Origin: a virus
Length of the DNA: 58,141 bases
Strand: one strand, 5' to 3'
IMG/VR virus record: IMGVR_UViG_3300025168_000098
Location: 1-58,141 of that record
Numbering within the stretch: position 1 is the first letter of the stretch; each line of letters begins with the position of its first letter. The notes beneath the pieces are model-generated. The model did not search any database. It saw nothing but the letters and a program-made list of their open reading frames with translations, and was not told where the DNA came from. The translations under genes were made by a program, and so were the position numbers. This document shows, in pieces, positions 8,362 through 16,879 of this stretch.

Positions 8362-9383
8362 ACAGTTATTCTCCTTAGAAATGTCTTGACGGTTAGTAAA
8401 TCATCAGATGAAATTGAACACCAATAAATTGCTTCGCCCATACTTTTGTAAATTGATTTTCTTAATTTATTTGGAACATTAGAATCTTCTTCAACAGTCA
8501 GCAGAAATGCATCTAAAATCTCAACTCCTGACATACCTTTTTCGCCTAAGTTTTCAACCATAGAATCTAGTCGCTGGTGAATCTTGACGTATTTGGAATC
8601 TTCAACACCTAACTTGTTGGATTCAACAGCCAATCCTAGCATTTGTCGAAGTGATTTCTGAGATATTTCGTTAGTGATTTCATTGACATCTTCAATTTCA
8701 ACTCGGATTGGTATGCGAGTAACAGAAAAAAGCAGATTTAATGCACTTCTCATAGAGCCATTTGAAGCCATTCCTACGGCCTCTAGTGCATTCGGTGCTA
8801 TATCGAGATGTTCTTGCTTTACAATAGCCTCTAAAGCCCTGCAAATAGCATCAGATGGGATAGGCTTGAACCTTGAACCTGAGAAAGCACATCTATCCCT
8901 GATTGGTGCAATAACTTTGTGAGGATAATTACAAGATAAAATAAATCTAGTTTGCTTGGAATATTTTTCCATGATTCTTCTCAACGCTGATTGAGCATCA
9001 GAAGTAAGATTATCACATTCATCGAGAAATACAACATTGAATGGAATCAACAAATCTTTTCCATCCTTAGTTTGATATGTTCCAATTGTTCCTCTTCTAG
9101 CGAAGTCTTTGACCGTAGTTCTGATGACATTGATGCTTCTCTCATCACTTGCATTTAACTCGATAAAATTGGCCTTCCAATCTTCACCAAACATAGATTT
9201 CATCAGGGCTACTGCAACTGATGTTTTTCCTGTTCCAGCCTTGCCTGAAAACATCATATGAGGAAATGCACCATCATCACCATTCTCATGTAATTTCTCA
9301 ACTACATACCTGAGTCTTTTCACTATATGTTCCTGACCAACAATATCATTAAGATTATTTGGGCGATATTTTTCAGACCACAT
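8358..9383 (-). CDS. rfcS: Replication factor C small subunit (clamp loader)
   Basis: 341 aa, normal length. N-terminal WSEKYRPNN box, Walker A GKAGTGKT at 47-54, box ELNASDERSINVIR near 75-88, Walker B FLDECD at 119-124, sensor 1 LSCNY at 149-153, and RDRC at 162-165 in place of the SRC arginine finger. It should load PCNA for PolB. Leaderless start 18 nt from the class A element at 9401. Confidence 0.95.
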   Translation of the reverse strand: MWSEKYRPNNLNDIVGQEHIVKRLRYVVEKLHENGDDGAFPHMMFSGKAGTGKTSVAVALMKSMFGEDWKANFIELNASDERSINVIRTTVKDFARRGTIGTYQTKDGKDLLIPFNVVFLDECDNLTSDAQSALRRIMEKYSKQTRFILSCNYPHKVIAPIRDRCAFSGSRFKPIPSDAICRALEAIVKQEHLDIAPNALEAVGMASNGSMRSALNLLFSVTRIPIRVEIEDVNEITNEISQKSLRQMLGLAVESNKLGVEDSKYVKIHQRLDSMVENLGEKGMSGVEILDAFLLTVEEDSNVPNKLRKSIYKSMGEAIYWCSISSDDLLTVKTFLRRITV

Positions 9384-9400
9384 GGGATAATCTGTTTAAT

Positions 9401-9417
9401 CCCACCCTTATGATAGA
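9401..9417 (-). promoter_or_regulatory. Class A promoter for rfcS
   Basis: Minus strand TTCTATCATAAGGGTGGG ends 18 nt from the start codon. Almost identical to the polB element. Confidence 0.75.
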
Positions 9418-9424
9418 ATTGATT

Positions 9425-9913
9425 TTACTCGTTCAAAACTTTCTCGATTGAATCTGTTAATGATGATACAATATCGTATGATTCGTAGATTTGTTGTGCT
9501 TTGGTTCTGATGATGTGTTCAGGCACTACTCTTGGCCTGTTTGCATTTCTGTAAATTGATGTCTCGATTGAAACATCTACGAATACTAATCTTGTTGTCA
9601 TTCCAGCATCCTGAGCCATGTGAATGTATGTTGTCATTTTCTGAGAGTTAGTTCCTGTGGAATCATATACTGCATTGGTTGGGTTTTCAAATAAGTCTAA
9701 CATCATTTGATGACACAATAGTTTTGATTCTTCGTGAACAGTTTGAGGATTTAGTGGGTCATATTCAGGCATTGATTCTTTGATTGTATCACAGTCAATG
9801 AAAGAATGAGTTCCCAAGAACATATTTTCTCTTACATATGATTTACCTGATGCTGGTAATCCCATCATTAACACAAGTTCCGGTGTGTTTTTGTTGTCTG
9901 CTTGGTTGCTCAT
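9425..9913 (-). CDS. P-loop kinase (polynucleotide kinase/zeta-like)
   Basis: 162 aa. Walker A GLPASGKS at 18-25, then DCD near 40, and DSTGTN near 84-89, the lid-side pattern of the AAA_33/T4 polynucleotide-kinase group. Likely phosphorylates a nucleic-acid 5' end or a small molecule; the substrate cannot be told. No phosphatase domain, so it is a kinase only. It belongs to the class B promoter family, with an inverted repeat across its start codon. Confidence 0.8.
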   Translation of the reverse strand: MSNQADNKNTPELVLMMGLPASGKSYVRENMFLGTHSFIDCDTIKESMPEYDPLNPQTVHEESKLLCHQMMLDLFENPTNAVYDSTGTNSQKMTTYIHMAQDAGMTTRLVFVDVSIETSIYRNANRPRVVPEHIIRTKAQQIYESYDIVSSLTDSIEKVLNE

Positions 9914-9922
9914 GTAATGAGC
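9908..9922 (-). promoter_or_regulatory. Inverted repeat across start codon (GCTCAT-TAC-ATGAGC)
   Basis: The right arm contains the ATG. Shared with 20446-20464 and 35507-35522. As RNA it would bury the start codon in a hairpin; as DNA it is an operator-like palindrome. Confidence 0.65.
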
Positions 9923-9935
9923 ATGGTAGGCATTC

Positions 9936-9981
9936 CCTATATGAATAGATAGGGTAAATCAATGGTTTTTTCTATCAAAAC
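9936..9981 (-). promoter_or_regulatory. Class B promoter
   Basis: Minus strand upstream block TTTTGATAGAAAAAACCATT, then TATA-like CTATTCATATAGGGAATGCC. The same pair of blocks at the same spacing precedes 20457 and 35513. Confidence 0.7.
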
Positions 9982-9993
9982 TTCATTTTCTGA

Positions 9994-10857
9994 CTAAGCC
10001 GAATCATTTTTTTCTCCCTGTAAAACTGAGAGTATTCTGTTTGCTGTGTTGAGGCCAACACCTTCGATTGTCGAGAGTTCTTCCGGTGTCGTTTGACAAA
10101 GTGAAATTATTGTTGGATATTTTTTGGTAATCCTTCTTCTTAATTTTGAACCGATTTTTGGTAATCCTTCAATCAGACAATCTCGATATTCATTTACAGT
10201 TGGAGATTTTGGTCGAGGCACATACAGTCTTGGATTATCATCTTCTATTTTCTGAACTATCTTGTGAGTCAGTAATGAGGCATCGTGTCTATTGTCAATA
10301 AAAATTGGTGGATATCCAACAGCACATAGAGATGCTATGAAAGAGATTAGAGTTTGCTCACTAACACCCCTATCCCTTGCACCTAATCTAATCGCATCGT
10401 AAGACTTTGAAACAATTAGGTAGGAGTATTCAGCCTCTTCTCTCATAGCACCCAACTGCTTGAGCCTACGGCCATCAAACAGGGAAGGAATAAAGTCATC
10501 TTCCTTACGTTCTATACTGACCTTTCTTGTTGATACATCACCCTTACCTGTATCAAGACTAACTATCTCAAAACCAAGTTCAGAAAGATAGGTCAGCATT
10601 TCTTTGTGTTCTCTATGGTCAACCCGTCTATGTCGAGAAAACAACTCATTCAAAATCATCTGATTGACAAGTGGAAAAATCTCATCTGAACTTGGAGAAA
10701 TTGACAATGATTGCGTGTTGGCTTCAACAAGTTCCACAGTTAAGAATCGAGAGAATCCCAGCAGTTGACCAAGTGAAGCAGAATCGAGGAAATCAATTAG
10801 TTCAGAACGGTCATCAAGTAATCTTCCATATCTTGTCTTACGTTGATTTGTTTTCAT
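9994..10857 (-). CDS. ERCC4/XPF-family structure-specific nuclease
   Basis: 287 aa starting MKTNQRKTRY. ERCC4 core: GD at 106-107 and ERK at 116-118 followed by DF and DGRRL. A tandem helix-hairpin-helix follows near the C-terminus (EGLPKIGSKL and TIEGVGLNTANRIL). No helicase domain, so it is closer to crenarchaeal XPF or Mus81-like nucleases than to Hef. Expected to cut branched DNA at replication forks. The catalytic loop is one residue shorter than the usual ERKxxxD. No PIP box was noticed. Start chosen at the first ATG inside the primase end (20-nt overlap). Confidence 0.88.
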   Translation of the reverse strand: MKTNQRKTRYGRLLDDRSELIDFLDSASLGQLLGFSRFLTVELVEANTQSLSISPSSDEIFPLVNQMILNELFSRHRRVDHREHKEMLTYLSELGFEIVSLDTGKGDVSTRKVSIERKEDDFIPSLFDGRRLKQLGAMREEAEYSYLIVSKSYDAIRLGARDRGVSEQTLISFIASLCAVGYPPIFIDNRHDASLLTHKIVQKIEDDNPRLYVPRPKSPTVNEYRDCLIEGLPKIGSKLRRRITKKYPTIISLCQTTPEELSTIEGVGLNTANRILSVLQGEKNDSA

Positions 10858-12028
10858 CCCGTTTCGACCATTTGCGTTTAATCTGACGGGGTTGATAATC
10901 CATGCCCCCCATATCCTTGAATCGAGGACAAATATCGCCCACACAACAGCCATTCGCTTTGAGCGTAGTGCAGTTTGGAAAGATGTAATATTTTGGGTCA
11001 TCGAAGATAGTTGACATCTGATACAGCCGATGTTCAGTATTGTGTAAATCTACATATCCAATTTCAGTTCCTAACTGCATCCATATCTTTTCAAAATCAT
11101 GCAAACCCATTCCCAATATTTTAGCAAACAAAGCAGAATAAACTCTCGGTTTATGTGGTGGATTTCTTCTCTTTAATTCATTGACAACTCCCATACATCT
11201 TCTATCTAAGGATGCAAGAAATCGAGATGCTTCCGCATCGGTTTGAGCAATGTTGAAGTCAACATTTACAACAGGCCGAAGCAATGATTCAGGAGAATGT
11301 AATTTTACTCCGAGTTCCTTTACAAAATCAATCAGTTTCAATTTCCTTCCATTGATTTTAGGCAACTCATATTTTGGGCGATACGACATCTTTTCAATGT
11401 CCTCATGTGATAGTGTATCGAGAAGTTCCACATCAACAGGCATTGCGTGTCGGCCACTACTATTTCCATGTCTATCTATGTGCTTAGAAAAAGGAAATCT
11501 GCACAGTCTTTTGGGGTCGCCTGTTGTCTGTTCATCAAGTGTATTCAGACCTATCGTTTTACGCAAATGGTCTTGTGTTTGATGCACGATTTGTTTCAAG
11601 GCTTCACCACTTCCATCCTTGAAGTCAAACTTGAATCTTGTAGCCTCATGGACTATGAATAAATGATATCCTTTACTGCCACTATATTGAACCCAATGAG
11701 CCACATTCATTTCTCTCAAAAACGAAGATAATCTTTGAGCATCTGCAAATGCATTTTCAGGTTTTGATGAATGGTCAAAGTCGAAGAAAGTGAGTTCGTA
11801 AACAATTGTTTTTGGAGATTGTTTATTGCCAACTTCATATTGTAAATTATCATATCCACCTGTGCTTATGAAACAAGATTTATTTCCATTCCATTTTGAA
11901 TAAGACCGATAGATATCTTCCGTAGCAAAGACAAAGTTTTGACGTGGATTTCCTATGGCTCTTGGATAGTGTTTGAATCCAAAATGATTAGCCATTTCAT
12001 CAATGTTGTCAACATCAAATAAACTCAT
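10838..12028 (-). CDS. priSL: Fused archaeo-eukaryotic primase (PriS catalytic + PriL C-terminal domain)
   Basis: 396 aa. N-terminal half: catalytic DFD at 83-85, SGSKGYH at 116-122, DPKRLCR at 171-177, the AEP/PriS triad. C-terminal half resembles the PriL iron-sulphur domain: C278, a helical region with Pro/Arg at 290-300, YQMSTIF near 336, then C353, C361/C362 and C367. In most archaea these are two proteins; a fusion is known from Nanoarchaeum. It should make primers for PolB. ATG at 12028 follows GAGTGATT, a ribosome site also used at 51780. Confidence 0.88.
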   Translation of the reverse strand: MSLFDVDNIDEMANHFGFKHYPRAIGNPRQNFVFATEDIYRSYSKWNGNKSCFISTGGYDNLQYEVGNKQSPKTIVYELTFFDFDHSSKPENAFADAQRLSSFLREMNVAHWVQYSGSKGYHLFIVHEATRFKFDFKDGSGEALKQIVHQTQDHLRKTIGLNTLDEQTTGDPKRLCRFPFSKHIDRHGNSSGRHAMPVDVELLDTLSHEDIEKMSYRPKYELPKINGRKLKLIDFVKELGVKLHSPESLLRPVVNVDFNIAQTDAEASRFLASLDRRCMGVVNELKRRNPPHKPRVYSALFAKILGMGLHDFEKIWMQLGTEIGYVDLHNTEHRLYQMSTIFDDPKYYIFPNCTTLKANGCCVGDICPRFKDMGGMDYQPRQIKRKWSKRDENKST

Positions 12029-12033
12029 CTCAA

Positions 12034-12258
12034 TCACTCTTCATTTAGTATATTTTTTAGATTATCCGAAGCATCCTTAATGTGAGTTTTTACTCTTGCT
12101 TTGTAAGCCATTTGAACTTGTTCATCTGTGATTCCAGCATGAGCAAGTAGTAGGTCAACAGATACTATCATTTTCAATGTAGTTCTATCATCATCAGTCA
12201 TCCCTAACATTTGTTCTGCAAGTGCTATATCGAATCCTATTTTGTTTGGGTCAAACAT
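12034..12258 (-). CDS. Small helical protein between PCNA and primase
   Basis: 74 aa starting MFDPNKIG (a GTG two codons earlier is possible). Predicted helical, no Cys, no membrane segment, no recognised motif. It sits between PCNA and primase with overlaps or near-overlaps on both sides, so it is part of the replisome operon. Function unknown. Confidence 0.7.
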   Translation of the reverse strand: MFDPNKIGFDIALAEQMLGMTDDDRTTLKMIVSVDLLLAHAGITDEQVQMAYKARVKTHIKDASDNLKNILNEE

Positions 12259-12260
12259 AT

Positions 12261-13058
12261 TCACACATCCCTCATTGTTTCAGCAACAATCAACGTAGTA
12301 TCTCCACATTCAATTACGATAAATGGAACGTCTTTGTGTTTGTGAATTACGAAAGTATTTCCCTCACATCGAGATAATATTCCAGCAAGTATTTCTGATA
12401 AATTAATTTCAATTTTTTCACCTTCAACATCTGCATCTATAACAGAATAAGATTGATTGTTTTTAGCCCCCCAATGTCCTGATGCACAGGTTGATTTTTT
12501 CTTGTCAAAAGTAAATACAATGTAAGGTGCTTTGGCAACTTTCATATCTACCAAACCTTGAGATAATGAATCTCTTGAAAGTGTTATTCTTGTAGTGCAA
12601 ACTTCGTTATCTTTCTGAGGAATCTTGACCCATCCTTTCTTGTCTTTAGGCATCAACCATCTATCGGGAACTATGGAACAATCATCTTCATCTGCTGGAT
12701 GATATACAGTCCGAGAACCGTTTTTATTTTTGATTTCAATTGGCTTGTTTGCTTCTGTTGTAATTTGTATTATTTCATTACCAAACTTTGTAGATAATAA
12801 CTCAGAAAAAGAATCAGGAGATATTAGTAAAACACACGGCTCTTTGACTTTCAAATCATCCACTTTAGAATCAGTCAAAAGAAGATTCATTGTGTTTGAT
12901 ATATCGTGAGTCCATATGCTTATTCCATCATCCGTTAGAAGCATTCTAACAGGGTTTGCTGGCTTATCCATAACGATTCTCTTCAACGTCTTAGAAAGTG
13001 ATGACGCTGATACTCTTATTGTTGCATTTCGTGATACATGGCTATTGGGTGTTATCAT
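12261..13058 (-). CDS. pcn: Sliding clamp (PCNA)
   Basis: 265 aa, close to the usual 245-260. Signs: LLTDDGISIWTHDIS in the first domain (PCNA loop after the first beta strands), and a C-terminal strand pattern VPFIVIECGDTTLIVAET. Divergent and with an extra charged loop in the middle (about 115-150). It should tether PolB and recruit repair nucleases. Leaderless start 18 nt from the class A element at 13076; first gene of the PCNA-primase-ERCC4 operon. Confidence 0.85.
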   Translation of the reverse strand: MITPNSHVSRNATIRVSASSLSKTLKRIVMDKPANPVRMLLTDDGISIWTHDISNTMNLLLTDSKVDDLKVKEPCVLLISPDSFSELLSTKFGNEIIQITTEANKPIEIKNKNGSRTVYHPADEDDCSIVPDRWLMPKDKKGWVKIPQKDNEVCTTRITLSRDSLSQGLVDMKVAKAPYIVFTFDKKKSTCASGHWGAKNNQSYSVIDADVEGEKIEINLSEILAGILSRCEGNTFVIHKHKDVPFIVIECGDTTLIVAETMRDV

Positions 13059-13075
13059 AATTTTACATCGGTTCG

Positions 13076-13092
13076 CCCACCGATATAAATGA
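13076..13092 (-). promoter_or_regulatory. Class A promoter for PCNA operon
   Basis: Minus strand TTCATTTATATCGGTGGG, with the best TATA box of the set, ends 18 nt from the start. Confidence 0.75.
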
Positions 13093-13202
13093 AGTCATTT
13101 TGTGAAGTTATGGATTTTCGGGCTTGAATCAATTGAGATGTTGACCTCAACATGGAATGTTTGAAAAAAACTGCAAAAAAAACTGCGGAAAAAATCGAGA
13201 AA

Positions 13203-13559
13203 TTATTTTTCATCGTAAGCATCTTCATGTGCTAACCAAGTTTTCTGAGGATATTTTGTTCTTCCATCAAGACCTGCAACTCTTGATTCACCAGCACAGA
13301 AAAACAGATGTGGTTTTTTGGCTAAATGATTTGTCAATCTGTGAATCTCAAATGGTTGATTTTTCAACTGAACTATTTCTCCTGTTGTTAATGGTTCTCC
13401 ATCGGGATAAATCGCACCAGCCGCAATCAAAGCCTTCCATAATCTTTTGACATTTCGACCATCTGTTTTACCCATGCGACCAAACTTTCTTGTTCCATAT
13501 TTTGAAGATGGAACTTCTCTTGTTTTGGGGTCGTTTTCTTGGTCTTTAGAGTTCGTCAT
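13203..13559 (-). CDS. Hypothetical, possible winged-helix protein
   Basis: 118 aa. Basic N-terminus (SSKYGTRKFGRMGKTDGRN), then a helix-turn-helix-like run ending LTTGEIVQLKNQ, and a C-terminal part (LAKKPHLFFCAGESRV) that could be the wing. It overlaps the nuclease gene upstream by 14 nt. If it is a DNA-binding protein it is one candidate reader of the dispersed palindrome; this is a guess. Confidence 0.5.
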   Translation of the reverse strand: MTNSKDQENDPKTREVPSSKYGTRKFGRMGKTDGRNVKRLWKALIAAGAIYPDGEPLTTGEIVQLKNQPFEIHRLTNHLAKKPHLFFCAGESRVAGLDGRTKYPQKTWLAHEDAYDEK

Positions 13560-14742
13560 TAGGCTTTCGTCTTATGTTCAATGTCCGGTAGGGTTTAGTA
13601 ATAGCGGAACTCTTTACTTCATCGGCTACTTTGTCAGGCAATATAGGCAATATTCGTTCAACTGCTGTCTTAGATAATGTTGAGACTTGACCGTATGCAG
13701 TAGCACCTATTATTCTTTGAACTTCTGATGGAATATATTCTGTTCTTTTCCTGTCATCATAAGTTACTTTCCATTCGGTAGTTTGTATTGGTTCTCCACC
13801 TGATTGCATATCGAACCATTCTTGTTTAATCGTATCTTCCATTTGCTTTCTTTTCTTAGTCAAAATAGACTGTGCCGCTTTGACTGATGCAAGAGTTGTG
13901 AGCATCTCATTTTGGTCAAGAGAAGTTGGGTCATCCGGCACTACCAAATCCCATGAGCCATTCATAATCAAATCCTGTGCTGTCGGACATATATCTACAA
14001 ACGGACACCACTTGCATCCATCACCTATTGTCGGCACAGGGTCGGTAACAGATTGAATCCATTCATACTGTCCTTTCAACCATGCCTTGAATGACTCAAT
14101 TCTTTCATCAGACCATATTGTTGTAACTGTTCCATAACGAAGTAAATCGAAAGTGAAAATTATATCTCTATCAGGCCATATTTCTTTGGCTACTGCTATG
14201 TATATACCAGCCTGAATATTAGAGTCTGCTTCTTCCTGTTTGATTGGTTTTCTTTGTGATTTGTAATCTAGCAATTCTATTGTTCCATCAGGATGTTCTA
14301 ATACTAAATCTATGAACCCAAAAATGGGTGTTCCATTGGATAATCTATGTGGTGCTTTATGTGAGCCAAGTGATTGTTCAACTGCAAGCACTTTGACCTT
14401 CCTTCCACCCCTTTCAACAAACCATCTTTTTATCATTCGTTTGCCATCTTCATACATATCAAAATTGACTTCATTTTTTGAAGATTCTTCGTCATATAAT
14501 TCTAATAATTTTTTCAGAAGTGGCCTACGAACTTTTCCTGTTTTGGGATTCGGCCTTCTCCATTCTTCCAAAGCATTGTGAATGTTATTTCCTAACTTTG
14601 CCGCTTGCATATTATCTCGATGTTCGTTCTTCCATCTGATAGTTCTATCATCAGCATTATCAGGGTCATATTTCTTCCCATAAGAAAACATACAATCCTG
14701 AGCAAGTTTTAGTCGAGATGCGGATAAGTATGGAACTTTCAT
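13546..14742 (-). CDS. Cas4/RecB-like PD-(D/E)XK nuclease with Fe-S cluster
   Basis: 398 aa. N-terminal SASRLKLAQDC (C17), GNNIH at 51-55, FGFIDLV (D145), LLDYKS (D159, K161), Q177/Y181, then C243, C246 and C252. The one-plus-three cysteine layout is the 4Fe-4S staple of Cas4 and AddB nucleases. A further 140 aa at the C-terminus, partly coiled coil, is unassigned. Probable 5'-to-3' resection nuclease acting with the neighbouring RecA-like ATPase. No CRISPR array or other cas gene is present. Confidence 0.88.
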   Translation of the reverse strand: MKVPYLSASRLKLAQDCMFSYGKKYDPDNADDRTIRWKNEHRDNMQAAKLGNNIHNALEEWRRPNPKTGKVRRPLLKKLLELYDEESSKNEVNFDMYEDGKRMIKRWFVERGGRKVKVLAVEQSLGSHKAPHRLSNGTPIFGFIDLVLEHPDGTIELLDYKSQRKPIKQEEADSNIQAGIYIAVAKEIWPDRDIIFTFDLLRYGTVTTIWSDERIESFKAWLKGQYEWIQSVTDPVPTIGDGCKWCPFVDICPTAQDLIMNGSWDLVVPDDPTSLDQNEMLTTLASVKAAQSILTKKRKQMEDTIKQEWFDMQSGGEPIQTTEWKVTYDDRKRTEYIPSEVQRIIGATAYGQVSTLSKTAVERILPILPDKVADEVKSSAITKPYRTLNIRRKPNDEL

Positions 14743-14773
14743 TTGTATGCCTCAGATTGTCTCTATTTGATAG

Positions 14774-15661
14774 TTATTGGGTATTATCTTCAACTGCCTT
14801 CCAAAACTTTTCTTGAGTTGGGTGCATTAGTTGAAATGGTTCACAAGTTCTGCTCTTTCTGACAATCGCAATATGTCTTGTTTTGATTTCTTTTCCTTTC
14901 GCTCTTTGTTGTTGATGAAACTCGATTATCCAATCGAAGATAGGGTCGGTCATATCTGCTCGACCTGCACTTGTGATAACTTTCTTTTCGTTAGCAGTTC
15001 CATATCCTTCTGTGTATTCTCTCAACAATGTGGTGGAGATAAAATTAAATTGAAACATTTCTGCCGCAATTTTGATTCTTTCATATGGAGTAAAGAACAT
15101 CTTGTTTATCACTTTGTAAGAATGCATTTGACCCTCTTTGAAAGCAGGTAATGTTTTCTTCCCTTCTGCTATTGCTTGAGTCTGTCTTGCTAACATTAAA
15201 TCTGCTTCACTTTTACCATGAACTTCATATGAATAATAGTCTCTACAACCAACATAGAATGCCGCTTCATTTTCAAAAATTAAGACTCGACAACCATCAG
15301 GATATTTTTCTTGATGTTGTCTATGTAAATCAATAAATGCCAATGCGATTTCATTTACATCTGCTGGTGTTCTGCAAACTTTTCTAATTAGTCTTGAACG
15401 CAATTCAGTTGGAATAATATCTTCTCTTTTTACAAGAGCCGTCTGACCTTCTAAATCACAGTCAATGATAGTGCATAAGCAAGCGTCAGGGTCTTTGCCT
15501 TCTGATAAGTGGGCGAAGGTAGTAAGAGCGAAATGGCTCTTACCACCACCTGCAAATCCTTGCAGTTTCATATGCTTTAGTTGAGGCCGATTCGCCATGT
15601 CTATTCCTGTATCACAAGACTCAATCAAATCTGCATATTTCTCAACTTTCTTTTTCGCCAC
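14774..15661 (-). CDS. RecA-superfamily ATPase (Sak4/RadA-like)
   Basis: 295 aa from a GTG start (AKKKVEKY), which follows GGTGATT at the right spacing. Walker A GFAGGGKS at 35-42, IIDCDLEGQT near 62-71, and LIFENEAAF as Walker B-like. The compact core fits Sak4-type single-strand annealing/recombination ATPases of phages. Its place between a resection nuclease and an SSB-like protein supports a recombination role. A terminal helicase-loading role is the alternative. Confidence 0.7.
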   Translation of the reverse strand: MAKKKVEKYADLIESCDTGIDMANRPQLKHMKLQGFAGGGKSHFALTTFAHLSEGKDPDACLCTIIDCDLEGQTALVKREDIIPTELRSRLIRKVCRTPADVNEIALAFIDLHRQHQEKYPDGCRVLIFENEAAFYVGCRDYYSYEVHGKSEADLMLARQTQAIAEGKKTLPAFKEGQMHSYKVINKMFFTPYERIKIAAEMFQFNFISTTLLREYTEGYGTANEKKVITSAGRADMTDPIFDWIIEFHQQQRAKGKEIKTRHIAIVRKSRTCEPFQLMHPTQEKFWKAVEDNTQ

Positions 15662-15666
15662 TTCAA

Positions 15667-16845
15667 TCACCAATCTTCCCAATCATCATCGTCATCATCG
15701 GATTCTGCTGGACTTACTTTTTCATCAGATTTGGTGTTGGCTTCAACAACAGGTTCTTCAACAGTCTCAGGTTCTTTTTCTGCTTCAACAGTTTCAACAA
15801 CTTCTTCTTCTTTTTCTTCATCATCTTCATCGTCATCACCGATAGTTTTGATGTCTGAATTATTGAAGTAATCAGCCGCATCATCATCGTCATCATCTGA
15901 ACCAACAGAAGTCTCAGGAACAGGGGGTGCTACTGTGATAATTCCTATTGCTGTTTCTACATTTGCAGATAGTCCATATTCACCATTTTCCTTTGTAGTT
16001 AGAAGTGCAAGAATCCTACTATATTTTCCGAATCTTGAAGCGATTGATGTTGATGTTATACAATTCAAGAGAAGATTTTCACCACTCTCAATTGCTTCCA
16101 TAGTCATAGTAGAATCATCCTTCAAAAGCATCTTGCCAAATTGACTTCCAGCCCTACTATTCTGAACACCTGCATATGATACAGTTGCTTCAACTAAACG
16201 ATAATCAGTTGGACTTCTACTAATATCTTCATCCAAGTCAGAAATCGGTGAAATATCAAACATTGATTTTAGTAATTCTACCCTATCAGAATGGTCATAC
16301 TTTTCTGCTTTGAAAGAAGTAATCCCCGACATAGTTCTAAGGTCGAGAACTTCTGCATCAAGATTCCTACAAGATACACTTAGAGAGTAAGTTCCACCTG
16401 CTTCAATATCATCTGCTATTGAAGTCTCGGCATCCCATAAACTCATTCTGAAAAGTGCTGAATCCATCACGCTTCCATCTGTATCTTCAACAACCGCTTG
16501 ACCTATCATAAAACAAGCAGGTCTTGGATTGCCTTTATTGATTCCAACAGTTCGATGTGCTACTTCAAAAACATCAACATGGGCAGTATATCTCTTCTGT
16601 CTTAGAATGCTTGTTAAATCAATTAGAACAGCATCAGTTACGAAGGATTGGGCTATCTCACTTTTCATTCCACCAAGAGCATCTATCTGAGGCTTATTTG
16701 TTGGGTCTTTAGCGAAATTAGCGAACAGTCTGATAACTGCGGAATCATCTGTGAAGATTCCTTTTGAAATCCCACTATCTATGAATGGGCGTAATCTCTT
16801 CTCGGCATACTTGGGCAATTTACTAGGAGTCTTTTTATTCGACAT
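15667..16845 (-). CDS. Putative ssDNA-binding (OB/RPA-like) protein with acidic tail
   Basis: 392 aa. Middle part is beta-rich (about 60-300). From about 310 it is extremely acidic and ends DDDDDDWEDW, the kind of acidic aromatic tail SSB proteins use to dock partners. Co-transcribed with the RecA-like ATPase, whose start overlaps its end. I recognise no exact family, so RPA/SSB is an inference from tail and context. Leaderless start 18 nt from the class A element at 16863. Confidence 0.55.
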   Translation of the reverse strand: MSNKKTPSKLPKYAEKRLRPFIDSGISKGIFTDDSAVIRLFANFAKDPTNKPQIDALGGMKSEIAQSFVTDAVLIDLTSILRQKRYTAHVDVFEVAHRTVGINKGNPRPACFMIGQAVVEDTDGSVMDSALFRMSLWDAETSIADDIEAGGTYSLSVSCRNLDAEVLDLRTMSGITSFKAEKYDHSDRVELLKSMFDISPISDLDEDISRSPTDYRLVEATVSYAGVQNSRAGSQFGKMLLKDDSTMTMEAIESGENLLLNCITSTSIASRFGKYSRILALLTTKENGEYGLSANVETAIGIITVAPPVPETSVGSDDDDDDAADYFNNSDIKTIGDDDEDDEEKEEEVVETVEAEKEPETVEEPVVEANTKSDEKVSPAESDDDDDDWEDW

Positions 16846-16862
16846 AATTCCTATCCGTTCTT

Positions 16863-16879
16863 CCCACCCTTATGAATGA
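16863..16879 (-). promoter_or_regulatory. Class A promoter for SSB-like/RecA-like operon
   Basis: Minus strand TCATTCATAAGGGTGGG, last G 18 nt from the start at 16845. Confidence 0.75.

Noticed and set aside
12005-12020. ATGTTGTCAACAT as another copy of the dispersed palindrome
   Set aside because: The two half-sites touch without the 4-bp spacer, so it does not fit the motif.
13546-14742. Cas4 as part of a CRISPR system
   Set aside because: No array and no other cas gene; Cas4-like nucleases are common in archaeal virus recombination modules.
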